Shown in pieces: positions 35,541 through 46,851 of a stretch of 64,000 nt of DNA; the first letter of the stretch is position 1; every line of letters starts with the position of its first letter. Below the pieces are notes generated by a model. The model made no database searches. It was not told the origin of the DNA and saw nothing but the letters and a program-made list of their open reading frames with translations. The stretch is from Utricularia gibba. Lineage: Eukaryota; Streptophyta; Magnoliopsida; Lamiales; Lentibulariaceae. The stretch spans positions 1,922,001 through 1,986,000 of the forward strand of contig NEEC01000009.1 in NCBI GenBank assembly GCA_002189035.1, in the 5' to 3' direction. Position numbers and translations under genes: made by a program.

Positions 35541-35976
35541 GGCACTTCCTTGACAAAATGGAACTAAATAATTCGATTCGATTATGATATCTATCCCAAA
35601 TTTTCCAGAATTTTCATAATATTTTATTTACTTTTATCTCGTTTTTCCGGCAGCTCATTCCGTGATCTCCTGTACCGATTGCCCAAGTCCGCCGCGGAAA
35701 GACTCCATCTTGCTCGACGGCGGAACTGTGATCATCTCAAGGGTCTGCAGGTAGATCACCGGGGATTTCTTTTGCGGTCATGTGATGCGTCCGACTCTAG
35801 CTATCCAGTGCAGAGTCTGAATACCGTACTACGGTTCGAAACGAAACTTGGAAAGGATAAAAAGCCATACTAGTACCTGCTTGTGAATCAAGAGGTCCTC
35901 CATGTCCATCAGCCATTAACAGAGATGCGAAGTAAAGAGGTGAAAACAAAGAGAGGGCTCTTCAGGTAGGCGCCAC
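35541..35976. other. spacer between dioxygenase and GR-RBP genes
   Basis: This 436-bp spacer lies between two minus-strand genes. It should hold the dioxygenase promoter and the 3' UTR of the RNA-binding protein. A 64-codon frame at 35679-35873 has no domain that I recognise. Confidence 0.5.
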
Positions 35977-37104
35977 TCACCGGTTCCAGGTGGCTTCATT
36001 GGGATTGGAGTCCAGACTGTTCATTGGCTCCTGAATGTCGTAGCTTGAATTGGACCTGGATTGACTTCTGGAAAAGCCGCCATTGTTGCTGCTGACGCTG
36101 TCCAGTATAGATTCAAGGTTAGGAAGTTTCTCACTTCCTCCTTCACCGTTGACAGTATTTGAAGCATCATATTCAGCGGTGTAGTTATCATTGCCAAAGC
36201 CCCGTAGATTCGAACTATTGTTACCACCACTGTATCCATCGTCTCCACCACCATACTGGTTGCCACCGCCCCACCGGCCAAAGCCATCACCTCTGCCGCC
36301 AAAACCGCCACCACCTTGGTTGTAACTAGGACCTTGACCTCCATAACCAAAACCACGAGCTCGTGGTCTCTCTGTCGCATAGTTCACCCTTATTTGCCGT
36401 CCGTCCATCTCCTGCAATAATAGCGCCAGATGTGACGTCCCAGTTGCGAGCTTAAACATTGAAGGTCTCAAGCCTTAGAAACATCGGCTAGAGATGACGA
36501 GTCTGAAGAACACTCATTACGATGCATCACAAGGATATTGATACGCAGTATTGTATTCTATGTCGTTAACATTCTTTTATAAACACGAAACACAATAGCA
36601 GGGCAAAATGGAAAGTCTCAAACCTTGCCATCTAGAGCCTGGATGGCGCTGGAAGCATCCTCTGTTGAAGTGTAAGTAACAAAGGCAAAGCCACGTGATC
36701 GGCCAGTCTCACGGTCCAAAACAACTCTAGCTGAAAATTCAGAGAACAAAACTTGATTATTTCACATCGCTGCAGCAACTTCCTCAGCTACGAAGATATA
36801 TAAAAATCGTTTTATACCTTCAACAAGCTCTCCATATTGGGAAAAAGCTTCCTTGAGACTCATTTCATCAGTGCCATAAGAGATGCCTGGTATAAATGGA
36901 AAGTATGAAGTAACAAGCGCCAAAGCTATGACAACAATTTGGATAAAAAAAAACATCAGTTCACTGACCTCCCACGAATAATTTTGAGGACGACATCCAC
37001 CTTATCGACTGAAAGAGAGTTGCTTTTTCAGCAGAAAACCCTGACGCAACGCTCCTACCATGGGTTTTCTTCAAAAGACCGCCTACTCTGCTTAAAAGTG
37101 ACAT
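35977..37104 (-). CDS. organelle-targeted glycine-rich RNA-binding protein (GR-RBP/ORRM-like)
   Basis: Relatives are single-RRM proteins imported into mitochondria, where they act in RNA editing or stress responses. Exons on the minus strand are 37104-36969, 36886-36818, 36730-36624 and 36411-35977, giving 248 aa. The first about 38 residues ([20 protein letters not shown], then [10 protein letters not shown]) form a basic amphipathic presequence. The RRM is at about 40-118 with RNP2 KLFVGG and RNP1 [12 protein letters not shown] Gly-rich segment follows (about 125-185, [19 protein letters not shown]), then a Ser/Asn-rich acidic tail ([14 protein letters not shown]). The short second exon (69 nt) is supported by phase and by the RRM alignment. 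The promoter at about 37500-37620 holds a telo-box-like tract and GGCCCA motifs. Confidence 0.92.
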
Positions 37105-37773
37105 CTTTTACTTCAAAAAATTGATCTGCACGCATATGAAAAAGATGGAAGCATCATCAGTTCCCCGGAAGAAAAAAAAATCTTAAATTCAGCCAAACGA
37201 GTTGACAACGCAACTGAAACCACAAGCATAAACGGATTACATTATACCTCCCTGAACTAACACCGAAAAAAAACGTTACAAAACATCACAAAAATACCAC
37301 ATACTCTACCATTCAATCACTTTCTTTCTTTGAAAAAACGAAATCAAAGATCAGGAAATAATATCAGAGGACCAAGCATCCCATCCATCCACAGTATTCG
37401 AAAACAAAAACACAGGATCAGAATCAAAATATGAACAAAATCAAAGAAGATGCCGAAGAGCACTCCACCTGAGGAGCGTCGCGAATTCTTAGACGCTTTC
37501 GTCCAGGGTTTAGGGTTTTAGAATTTTGACTAAACATAAAAGGGCTTCAGACCCGACCGTTGGGTTGACAGATTCATTTTCGGCCCACAACACCCAAGAA
37601 TAGACTCTTCAGGCCCAAAGTATTCTCTCTTTTTTCTCAGCATTATTTATTTGATATTACAGGGAGGAGAAGAGAACAAGCGTGCCTCAAAAACAGGAAG
37701 ATTTCAACATACAGCAGCCATGCCTGGAAATGAGACACAATCCTCTGCATGGGGCAGCGCAATGGAGTGATGA
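37105..37773. promoter_or_regulatory. GR-RBP promoter and EXO70 3' region
   Basis: On the minus strand this holds CTAAACCC/AAACCCTA-type telo-box repeats around 37504-37520 and two site II motifs (GGCCCA near 37581 and 37613), which suit a housekeeping RNA-binding gene. The 3' part should carry the EXO70 3' UTR. No additional gene is seen. Confidence 0.55.
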
Positions 37774-39744
37774 TTATCTCCTGCTCCCTCCATGCAAAGA
37801 CTTGTGTGATCCTGCAAACAGATCCAACAGCAAGCTTTCCAAGTCATCTGCTGTATACTTGATATGCTTTTCACTGATAAATCCACCATATCTTCCCACA
37901 AAGGAACGGTATGCCTGGATCACCGTCAATGATATCCAGATTAGGACATCATCCCTGAGAGCAATATCTGGGATAATCCATCCAGTTTGGTTCCGGTACA
38001 CTTCTTCGAATGTGAGGTAGAAGCAACGCAGTCTTTCTTTGAGGATGTTGGTTGAGTCGGAGTTTGAGAATGGATAGTTGATCCCCTCGTTTCCAAGGAA
38101 GGAGAGAATGCTGCTCCAAGCACACTTCTGATACTCCCTTGCATGATCGTGGACTTTCTGGATCCGTTTCCGTATCCATCCCTCACCTAGGACGGCCATC
38201 AGCTCAGGGCTCTTTGACTTCTCTGCAATGTAATGGATGTTGTTCATCAAGAAAATGTGCCTTATAGACTCATCTCTGTATAGCTTGGATATCTCTTCGA
38301 GGTTGGATTCAAGGATCGTGATAATGGATCTGAAATGCTCCTCTGTGGGGGAGATTTCAGAAGAGTCGTCGGCATGATCCCCGTTTCTGTGCTGAGTTCC
38401 AGTGTCTGGATCCACGGATTCGTTGTATAGGCCCTTCATAACCTCATCAAAACTACTTCTTGAATCTGTAAGAACTTTAAGGTAGTTCATGACGTAACTT
38501 GTGAGGCCATGGACTCCACCCCCAACTTTGATATTTTCAGAAGAACTTGAGGATACTGCCTTACGGAATTCAAGAAAAATGGACCTTGAATAATCTCCCA
38601 GTCTTCCAAGAACATACCTACATTCTGTTTTGATACCTGATCCAGCGTCAAAGGAGAAGAGTGACTCTAGCTTTGGAACAACGTCTGCTAGAGCCTCATA
38701 CATCATGAGAACCCGAATTAGCTTTTCCGGGCGATAAGGAGTAATGGAAATGGCTTCGCAGAAGTTGAGCAATGCCAGGATAGATGTCTTTGAAGAATCA
38801 AAGAAGGATGCATTGCTTACAGATCCAATATCACCGAAAATCTGATCTGCCAGAGACTTCTCAGCCACAAGTTGAACTTCAACAAAATCCCTGATGGCCC
38901 AGTTCCATTTCATGATCTCTGGCTCAAGATCCTCCCATTCCATCCTTAAGACATCTTCTATACTGCGCTTCTCCATTTCAAGAGTACAAAGATATTCATC
39001 CAACGCATCTTTCCTAACAACGGTGTAAACGTGAGAACATTCATGGCCATGATTCGAATCAAACATCAGTTTCGCAATCGCTCTCAAAAATGGGATAACA
39101 TCTGGAGGCACCAGCTCTGTGGCATATTCTTCAGATGCTCCACCAGCGCTATATCCTTGAACTACATATTCCGAGGTATCATTACCAGAGGATAAAATGG
39201 AGCCTTCGCCAGCTTGCTGATCCTCGGTAGAGCGAAACGATGTTGGCTCGTGCTCACATGCCTGCGGTTTCTGTACAAGCAAGCACCAGAATTCCTCTTC
39301 TAACCTAGCCATGCCTCTATAAAGGACATCACTAGAAAGATCAAACAAATCACATTCGTCACTGTCCCTACTCTCCAAAGTCTTCATCAGTCTATGGGCT
39401 TCTTCAATGTCATTCAAAAAATCATAAGCTTCTTCAGGGCCTGAATCCCATATCAACGACTGCTTCTCAAAACTTGTGATCTTTTCCTGAATCCTGTTCA
39501 AACGATGATCAATCTCATGAAACCCCTCGTTATCATCATCATCTTCTTCTTCTGTTCCATCAACTGCTCTGCTGTCTGAAGATTTACCAATATTCATCAA
39601 CCTAGCACCAAAATCTGCAAAAATCTTCCTACTCTCATCCCCTAAATTCTTCTTGGATTCCAATGCTACAATAATTTGCTCAAGGGCAGCAAACAACCTT
39701 TCTTCTTCTTCCACTGATGTCGTAGCAGACGACGACTCCCCCAT
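37774..39744 (-). CDS. EXO70: exocyst subunit EXO70 family protein (EXO70D-like)
   Basis: EXO70 proteins bind phosphoinositides and place the exocyst at the plasma membrane. It is a single coding exon of 656 aa, typical of the large intronless plant EXO70 family. The N-terminus has a helical lead (EEERLFAALEQIIVALESKK) and an acidic stretch EEEDDDDNEGF (about 66-76). Then come MARLEEEFWCLLVQ, VPPDVIPFLRAIAKLM and RKDALDEYLCTLEMEKRSIEDVLRMEW. The C-terminal EXO70 domain contains HIFLMNNIHYIAEKSK and TLEEVYRNQ-like FEEVYRNQTGW. The order and wording of motifs look closest to the EXO70D/A side rather than EXO70B, but I cannot build a tree. No break is seen. A 5' UTR intron is likely upstream. 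Confidence 0.95.
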   Translation of the reverse strand: MGESSSATTSVEEEERLFAALEQIIVALESKKNLGDESRKIFADFGARLMNIGKSSDSRAVDGTEEEDDDDNEGFHEIDHRLNRIQEKITSFEKQSLIWDSGPEEAYDFLNDIEEAHRLMKTLESRDSDECDLFDLSSDVLYRGMARLEEEFWCLLVQKPQACEHEPTSFRSTEDQQAGEGSILSSGNDTSEYVVQGYSAGGASEEYATELVPPDVIPFLRAIAKLMFDSNHGHECSHVYTVVRKDALDEYLCTLEMEKRSIEDVLRMEWEDLEPEIMKWNWAIRDFVEVQLVAEKSLADQIFGDIGSVSNASFFDSSKTSILALLNFCEAISITPYRPEKLIRVLMMYEALADVVPKLESLFSFDAGSGIKTECRYVLGRLGDYSRSIFLEFRKAVSSSSSENIKVGGGVHGLTSYVMNYLKVLTDSRSSFDEVMKGLYNESVDPDTGTQHRNGDHADDSSEISPTEEHFRSIITILESNLEEISKLYRDESIRHIFLMNNIHYIAEKSKSPELMAVLGEGWIRKRIQKVHDHAREYQKCAWSSILSFLGNEGINYPFSNSDSTNILKERLRCFYLTFEEVYRNQTGWIIPDIALRDDVLIWISLTVIQAYRSFVGRYGGFISEKHIKYTADDLESLLLDLFAGSHKSLHGGSRR

Positions 39745-41399
39745 ATCCTAAGAGCTAAAATAGATGCCTTGATTACTTCCCAATAAGGCGCAAAATCAGT
39801 GGGGAAATAGATTCGAGAAGATTAAGAGCAAAGAATCGGTTGGGCGATAAAACTCTTCCTCAAATCGCAAATCATGGAACTCGAAACAAATGGACAAAGG
39901 AACCAAGACCCTCGAACCCACAAAACTCAAAGAACTGAAGATTAATTTTTTTTTCCAGAAAGCTGAAACCCAGAAAAGCTATCGAGGGAAACAGTACTCG
40001 AGAAGTACCAACCGTAAACCGGCAACTGATTGAGCCACCGTATGCAGATGGGTCTGCGGCGGATGATAATTGCAAACAAAGGTTTTGTTTTCCTTTTGCA
40101 TTTACTTTCATGAGACCCCCCTTGACCCCATCCCCGTGAAACTTACGGCAGCCTGTGTCTTCAAGTGAATGGGGTCCGGTTTCTGGACTTAAATGCTTCA
40201 AGTCGAATGTCCTCAACACAGTGCATCTGAAAACTTCAGCCAAATACTGCTATGAATAATTATAAAAATTAGGGCAGCTAATCTAGATTAGGAGTGGTGC
40301 TAACTGTTAATGACTTAATGTTGATTGGTCCGAGTTGGGGCCCATAGGGAGCATATGCTGACAAATAATTTCAGTTTTAAGTTAATAATAAATATTTACA
40401 AAGAGAACATCTAAAAACAATGGAGATCGCCGGCCCAGGGCTCTGAATCCCATCGGAATCGGTTCATCAACTTCGAGCTTCCCAGCACACAGACTTCATC
40501 AGATGCTCGCTCCTCCACGATGTCATACCTCGCCAAATCCGGCGGCGGAGATTCTCCCGGCCATTCCTTCGTTACCTGGTTCCGTCAACAAGTTTGCATC
40601 TGTTTCAATGTGCCATTCAAATCAACTTTTCCTGGGTTAGTTTCTGCTGGCTGACATTTGGAAGTGGGCATGAAATCCCAAGTCCAACTTTTGAGTGAAC
40701 TTGAGGTTATAACATTTCCATGGAGATTCTGTGGAGAAGATGAACAAAGCCAAATGGATTCAGCTAATGATGCAGAGATTTCAAAAAAAAAAAATGAGAA
40801 CTTTCTGGGGGAAGATCAAGGTTTGGTTGGAACTGCTAATTTTAGCATGATGCGTCGATCAGAAACGTATGGCATTAAAACCCGAAATTGGTGGTCGTCC
40901 CTCTGAAATGCCTCTTATTGTGAGAATAAACCCTAATCTTGCACCCTGTTCAATCTTTTCCACTCTGATTTCTCCCATTTCATTGTTTACGCGATCGTTT
41001 ATTGGTGTCCGGGTTTGTTCCTTTCCAGATTCTTTGGGCTGATTGCTGATCACTTGATTTTGGGGTTTAAAGGGGTATGAATCATGATCTCAATGCTTTT
41101 TATCATATCGGATTCTGTCGTCGGAATATTCGCTTGATATTTTTCGTTACCAGTTTCTAACATGAAGATGTTTATAGGATTTGTAACCAGAACATGGATA
41201 TGACTTTCATGCTATGGAGTTCCATTGCTTGAAAAAGATGATGGTGAGAAAGAAACAGAGAATTGATGAACATCCTGAATCTTTGATCATTTTCAGCTTC
41301 TTGTTTCCTATGTATGGCTACTGATTCTAGTCTCATTTTCTTCATTTAGCTGATATTTGAGTGGGTATTCAAACTGGGTTTGATCAGATGAGATGAGCC
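39745..41399. promoter_or_regulatory. divergent EXO70 / unknown-gene intergenic region
   Basis: These 1.66 kb separate two divergent genes. Small frames exist at about 40519-40650 (opening MSYLAKSGGGDSPG) and 40658-40906. They could be upstream exons or uORFs of the gene at 41400, since the sequence there is less AT-rich than true spacer, but I cannot join them by splice sites. 39872-40243 carries a minus-strand frame that is more likely EXO70 leader than coding. Confidence 0.45.
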
Positions 41400-42384
41400 A
41401 TGGAATCTGAACATAGAAATCGAAACGATATCAAAACAACACGACCTTCAGAGAGTGGTCAGTGAACTTTTCGTGGACTCCGGGCTAATGAACTTTCACG
41501 TGTTTCTGTTTCTGCATCTGTATCTTTTTCTTCTTCTATCTCTGCATCAGAAAACGGAGGGCACGATGCTCTTCATGATTCCTTCAAGAAAAACATTGAA
41601 GGAGACGTAGTTGCAGACCCGGAGTCCATTTCTTCGCCAGAGAGTTCACATGCACCACAATGGAGCATGGTGAGTGCATCACCTGATGTATTCTCAATGA
41701 GATCTCCCATGGCAGTTCCTCCAGGATATGATCCGAAACGAATCCCATCATCAATATTCTCAACAAAAGCGGCGAATCAGACGGACTGGAGCATAACCTC
41801 TAACGAATCCTTATTCAGTATCAACATGGGGAAGTCAGGGGAGCTTCCCAGACTTGATGATTACAACCACACTCACCCTTACGATAGGAGATCCTGTGAA
41901 CTGAGTGGCACTCTCCCAACTGTCATGGAAGTTCCTGCACAGGAAGAAACCAGTGTTAACTCTAGCAATGTCTCCCCGCGGCACGACAAAACTGAGTCTT
42001 TCCAGGTGGGCATCGATAGCCATGGGGGCAAGAAGATGGGTGACTCTGTTAATCACCAACCTTCATTGAGCAACGCTCGCCTTTCTATGGAGAGTGGAAC
42101 CAGTGCCACTTCCTTCGCGTTCCCTCTGTAAGATGTTCATGATGGTGATCGATGTGATCTCATGGATTACACTCACAGCAATATGAAGCTGCTGTTGTTT
42201 CTGACATCTGAAAATTGATCGCAGTTTGACGAACGATGAGCTGAAAACTGGTTCTGTAAGGGAATCTACGACGAAACAAGAGAAAGAAGAGGCTCAGGAA
42301 GAACAAGAGCATAAAGAAATTGCCAAGACTCCTGCTAGAAGATGGTTCGGTTGGTTATCATGCTGGCCAGGGAGGTGTTGCTGA
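41400..42384 (+). CDS. conserved plant protein of unknown function with YDPKRIPSSIFS motif
   Basis: I recognise the pattern as a plant-only family but know no function. Exons are 41400-41457, 41551-42127 and 42225-42384, giving 264 aa in phase. Visible blocks are GGHDALHDSFKKNIEGDVV (about 20-40), SSHAPQWSMV, then PPGYDPKRIPSSIFSTK and SNESLFSINMG. The middle is rich in Ser, Thr, Pro and charged residues and is probably disordered. Near the C-terminus a basic/acidic helix (EEAQEEQEHKEIAKTPARR) leads into WFGWLSCWPGRCC, a Trp/Cys-rich tail that could be lipid-modified or metal-binding. There is no signal peptide or obvious membrane segment. It is convergent with the AFP gene, only 193 bp away. 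Confidence 0.8.
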
Positions 42385-42577
42385 GCTTTTAGATGTGTGT
42401 TCTGCATCATGAACTTGCAGTAGCTTATGGCCATGAAATGTTTAGAAGAGAGTGAAGGAAAAAAATGTTACATTCCATTAGCATAAGAGACATTTTTTTG
42501 ACACTGCTTTGTTAACAAAGGGTCATTGCTTCTGAATGTTGATAAATCCTCTGAAAAAAACCAAGGATGAAATTAAA

Positions 42578-43497
42578 TTACAGGAGGGGGTAAGGATTCA
42601 CGACGATATGCTTCAAAGGGTGTTCAACGTCGCCGCCGCCGCCGTGCTTAACGAATTCTGCCGGCGAGAGAAAGAGGCCGTGGCAAACGCAGACGATTCT
42701 CACTTCTTCCCCTTTCTTGTATCTGTACAAGAATCCTCCCACTCTGTTAACCCCTACTCCCTTCGTACTCACGTACGGCATTTCCCTGAACGACTTATCA
42801 GCATCCCCGTCAACCAAAATCTCACTTTTGTTTCGATCCTTTTGCTGTTGAAGGCCAGAGCCCTGCTGCTTTGATCCTGTTTAGAAACATTAGTTGTTAA
42901 AGTCACGAATTTCTGGCTGTAAGGGGATATTGAATTGTCGGTTCGAGATCTGATACCATTTCCAGGCAGATCAGAAGCTCCAGATGAACAGCTGCTCGGA
43001 GTTTCACTAGATCCATCACTAGAAATCATCGCGAAGCCGCCGGATTCAAGCATTGGTTCATGCAACCCATTCCCGTTACCGTTATCCTTCATTGCTCTGG
43101 TATTCTTCAGCTTCTCCATTCTCTTTTTCCGGGCCTCCAGTCTCCTCATCGTGTGCCATTCCTTGCGGCGGCGCCACTCCTCCTCCGCCGCCGTGGGCAA
43201 CGATCTTGTCCTCAGTAGCTCCGACTCATTGACCAAGTGTGTGGCGTTGCTGCAGCTACTCTCCTCCGTGAACATCAAGTTCGCTATGGACGATGACCGT
43301 TTGAATTTTTTACTTGATGGATCTACCCCAAATCTTCCGTTCAATGAAAGCCCTAAACTTAACTCGATCTCATCTTCTTCCTCAACAGCTTCGCGTTTGA
43401 TGCCCTTCGAGCAAGGATTCTGTAACAGATCTCTAGAAATTCCATCAAGACGAAGCGAGAGATCGAATTTCTCGTCACCACCTTCACCCCCTTTCAT
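42578..43497 (-). CDS. AFP/Ninja-family transcriptional repressor, one frame break
   Basis: AFP (ABI five-binding protein) and NINJA proteins recruit TOPLESS through an EAR motif to repress ABA or jasmonate responses. A single exon, 43497-42578. The N-terminus carries FDLSLRL, and a second EAR-type segment reads [18 protein letters not shown] (about 42-60). A basic middle block follows ([25 protein letters not shown]), then a Ser-rich linker, and the C-terminal Jas-like domain MPYVSTKG...[17 protein letters not shown]...EFVKHGGG. One base is missing at the C run 42861-42863, between KQDQSS and GLQQQKDRN. Restoring it gives 921 nt and 306 aa. The C-domain and ABRE-rich upstream DNA favour AFP over NINJA proper. 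Confidence 0.92.
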
Positions 43498-45416
43498 AAT
43501 TCAACACAGTATAATCAAATCCCCGTTAAACCCATACCAAGAAACATGCAGTCGAATCTGAAACCCGCGCCGCGCTCCTTCTTGCGAAAAAAACACAGCA
43601 AATTCTCCTCAATCCATCCTCCAGAACATCCCTCTTCTGAATCCCGGTCTCGAAACCAACCTCAGCAAACCAAAACCCGATTCATTTTCTCATTTTGGGA
43701 TTCGCGCAGAGGAGCCGAAAGAAACATGGGGACGCCATGAGGGTGCAGAGGCGCCAGAGAGAGGAGAAAAGGAGAGAACCTCGAGTACACAAAGACCAAA
43801 ACGCCCTGGAAAACGCTACGTAACTGCGTTCTGATGATTCCACGTGTTGGATAGAGGAAGCCCTAGATAAGACACGTGTCAGCAGTGCTGCCTTTCAAGT
43901 ATCTGTGCGCTCCAGTAGAAAACTTTCATTCATCAAAATATAATTTCAATATGTTTTAGATTAACCACCAATATTTCAAAAAAAATCTTTACAAAATAAA
44001 AAAATATTAAAAATATATTATTAAAAAATAAAAATATCAATGTAAGATAAAAAAAGTCAATTATTTGGAGGTACCACGTCCAATGACGTGTTGGTAATGA
44101 ATGCATTTTTATTGAACGTGCTTGGTTTTAAATATAGCAAAGGAGAGAATGGATGGACACGATGAATGTTGGTACGTGCGTGAGCGCGTCGGACCCGGAC
44201 ACGGGCATCTAGCCCCGGCGGACCACGTAGCAACAAGAACGAATCTTGGACACGGGGGGACACGCTACCCAAGCAGATGATGCCATGCGCCACATTGTGC
44301 ATTGAGATGAATGCCGAACCCTACACGTCACTCCATCATGTAATTAAATAAATAAAAAAACATGGGTTTTTAAGAATGACCATCTTACCCTTTGCCAAGT
44401 GGCGAATTTCTTTTTTAGGTGAGAATGTTATTACGTATTTTTGGGATGGAGTAAACGAGAGGATGATTGGTGTGGCCACGTGGGGTGTGGGGCCACCCAA
44501 GTGGCTTTGCTTTGGTTGGGAGAAATCGGGGACACGTGGAGGGATGCCTCAAGTGGCGAGATACGGACGACGCAAGTTGGCGACACGGACGCGTGGAGAC
44601 ACGGACCACAACAGAGCACCGGATTCTTTAAATTATGGCCGCGCCGACACGCAACCCAGAGTTGCCGGCTGAAATTAATAATTCAAAATAAAATTTTATA
44701 ATTAAATATAAATTGGAAATTTGTAATTTATTAAAAAGAAGAAATGGTTATCTAACTCAAACAGTGAAATGCATAATTTATTTCATTAATTGCATAGTTT
44801 GTTTTTTTTATCCAAAACATAAGCGAACATTTAGGGTTGGCTGCCTTATTGCTAAATTTGAATTTGTATATTCAATTTTTATGATTTTACGTTTTTTTAA
44901 TTTTTACACTATCTTCACAAAAGTTTACCTATATTTAAATTAAACTAAGTCAAATACATTTTAACTTTGGATTTTTTATTAAAAATCATTGATCATGCTC
45001 AATAAAATAATTTGTGCACGATTTATGTAATGATTATGTTCGATCTCATACCTTTTCGCATGCGTAACCTATGCGTGAATTTGACTCGAGTACTTTCACA
45101 AAATTGACTGATGGATCCGTAATATAACTGATTATTTAATTTCAAAAATCAAAATTGCAAAATTATTAATTAATAGATTTTGTATTTTTATTCCATCCTC
45201 TAGGGCAACCACTGAACATGTACAAATCTAACATTACGTATGTGATAAAAAAAAATTTATTTTCCATTTTTCATTTTTTTATGGATATTTTATTTTATTT
45301 TTAGGTTGGAAAAGATGGAAATTTTTTCTACGGTAAGATCGAGAAGTCGCGCTTGAGGAGTTAAGCGCTTTATTCGGAATAAGCGATTGAGGCGCTTCAG
45401 GATCCCCAAACTTGCG
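43498..45416. promoter_or_regulatory. AFP upstream region and AT-rich spacer
   Basis: The first 1.1 kb (43498-44640) is upstream of AFP and holds a cluster of ACGT-core elements, described separately. From 44660 to 45300 the sequence is AT-rich and empty. The last about 100 bp form the leader of the small complex I-type gene. The open frames at 44376-44701 arise from GC-rich promoter DNA and match no protein. Confidence 0.6.
43841..44538 (-). promoter_or_regulatory. cluster of G-box/ABRE-type ACGT elements upstream of AFP
   Basis: Palindromic CACGTG occurs at 43841-43846, 43873-43878, 44477-44482 and 44533-44538. Further ACGT cores lie at 44075-44080, 44085-44090, 44173-44178, 44224-44229 and 44325-44330. 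All are 340-1040 bp upstream of the AFP start. AFP genes are established ABA-inducible partners of ABI5, a bZIP that binds ACGTG. That these sites drive AFP is inferred from orientation and density. Confidence 0.65.
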
Positions 45417-45785
45417 ATGGCGAAATCCCTAATCCAGACACTCCGGCGATACATCAAGAAGCCATGGGAGATCACCGGGCCCGCAGCGCATCCGGAGTAC
45501 ATGGATGCGGTGCCCAGGGCGACGGAGTATCGTATCTTCAGCCCTGCGACACCGAAGGAGAAGGCGATTGTGCCCACCTCTCTGCCTGAGACGGTTTTCG
45601 ATATCAAGTACTTCGCACGAGACCAGCGTCGCAACCGTCCCCCCGTTACACGCACTTTCTTGAAGAAAGCGGACGTTGAGAGAATGAAAAAGGAGAAGGC
45701 TTTCGCTTTGGATGATTTTCCGAGGCCGTATCTGACTGCCAAAGTTGAGGAGGATGAGAATGCAATCGGCGGTGGATATCAGTAA
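45417..45785 (+). CDS. small mitochondrial protein, complex I ESSS/NDUFB11-type (At2g42310/At3g57785-like)
   Basis: This intronless 122-aa protein starts MAKSLIQTLRRYIKKPWEIT and continues with GPAAHPEYMDAVPRATEYR, IVPTSLPETVFDIKYFARDQRRNRPPVTR and FPRPYLTAKVEED. From memory this matches small Arabidopsis proteins annotated as ESSS-type subunits of mitochondrial NADH dehydrogenase. I see no cleavable presequence, though residues 1-15 are basic. There is no obvious membrane helix, which is a little unusual for NDUFB11, so the complex I role is tentative while gene reality is firm. It is convergent with the HAD-type gene. Confidence 0.85.
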   Translation: MAKSLIQTLRRYIKKPWEITGPAAHPEYMDAVPRATEYRIFSPATPKEKAIVPTSLPETVFDIKYFARDQRRNRPPVTRTFLKKADVERMKKEKAFALDDFPRPYLTAKVEEDENAIGGGYQ

Positions 45786-46851
45786 TGATGAGGCTATTGG
45801 GGTAAGACATTCCACTGCTAATTCAGCTGCACTCTCTTTTAAATCTACATCAATTCCTTACCTGGGCTATACGGGATTATTTGTTGAGTTGATAATCGTT
45901 TGTGAATGGTGATCCTTTTGCTTATTGGGTCACCTGTAACAGTCATATTCCTAGAGAATTCGGCATCTCGCCCTATAATGATTGCCATTAAGCTCTGACC
46001 TACGCTTGGGTAAAGTGAGACGATTACCCATATGATTGGATAACGATTTTTTCTGTTCTACTCTCGATAAGATCATTACATAACCTATCAAGTTTGTCGT
46101 CAATATGCTTGGCTTATCGTGTCTTACTTGCGTTTTGAAATGCTAACAGACAACAAGTGTTGAGTACTGTTGGGTGTTCCTTTAGTTAGTATCCTGATCG
46201 ATGAGTTGGAAATGGGAACTTTCTCATTATTGTTACTTTCCCGATAGTTAAATAAGCGGCTTCACTATTATGTGAATATATGTTTTTTGTTCCCTCACAG
46301 GCATGAGCATCTAAGTGCTTTCTGTTTCTGTTTATTTTCATATAACAGGCCTTGTATATCCAACGAATAATTTGACAAACTGTGGGCATCACCTTGTTGA
46401 GAAGGTATTTATGCTATGAAGCAGCTCGCTCTACTTCTTTGGACCTCATAATTCCGATGTCTTCCTTGTTTCTGTATTTCTGAAATACTGTAGTCATGGA
46501 TGAAATGTTCACCACATGATTTATAACTCGTGTCAAATTTTCCGGCCAATTAAACCAGCAATGAAGTGTGCTCTAGCACCTTCTCAGTTCGTAAAGATGA
46601 TTGCTGAAGTGTATTATGAGTCAGCTGAATAGGTGCTAACTCAACACGATGATTTCGGTGACCCTTCTTGACAATCTTTTATTTTTTTTCTTATTCCCCC
46701 ATATCTTTACTGATTATTAGAAACAAGCACATCTGGATGGAAAGCTCCATTTCTGAGGTAAATGGTTCATCAATAAGCATATCCACAACAAGTCTAGCAG
46801 TTTTGAAGCATGGAACAACAACCAGAAAGGAAAACCAGAGGAACTTCAATG
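45786..46851. other. spacer between convergent small complex I-type gene and phosphatase gene
   Basis: 1.07 kb between two convergent stops, expected to hold both 3' UTRs. The leading part reads like a long 3' UTR, possibly with an intron. Short frames on both strands (46186-46392, 46668-46874) are unsupported. Confidence 0.45.

Noticed and set aside
36021-36380. 119-codon frame in the GR-RBP region
   Set aside because: It is an alternative frame of the Gly-rich exon, with repetitive Val/Met composition.
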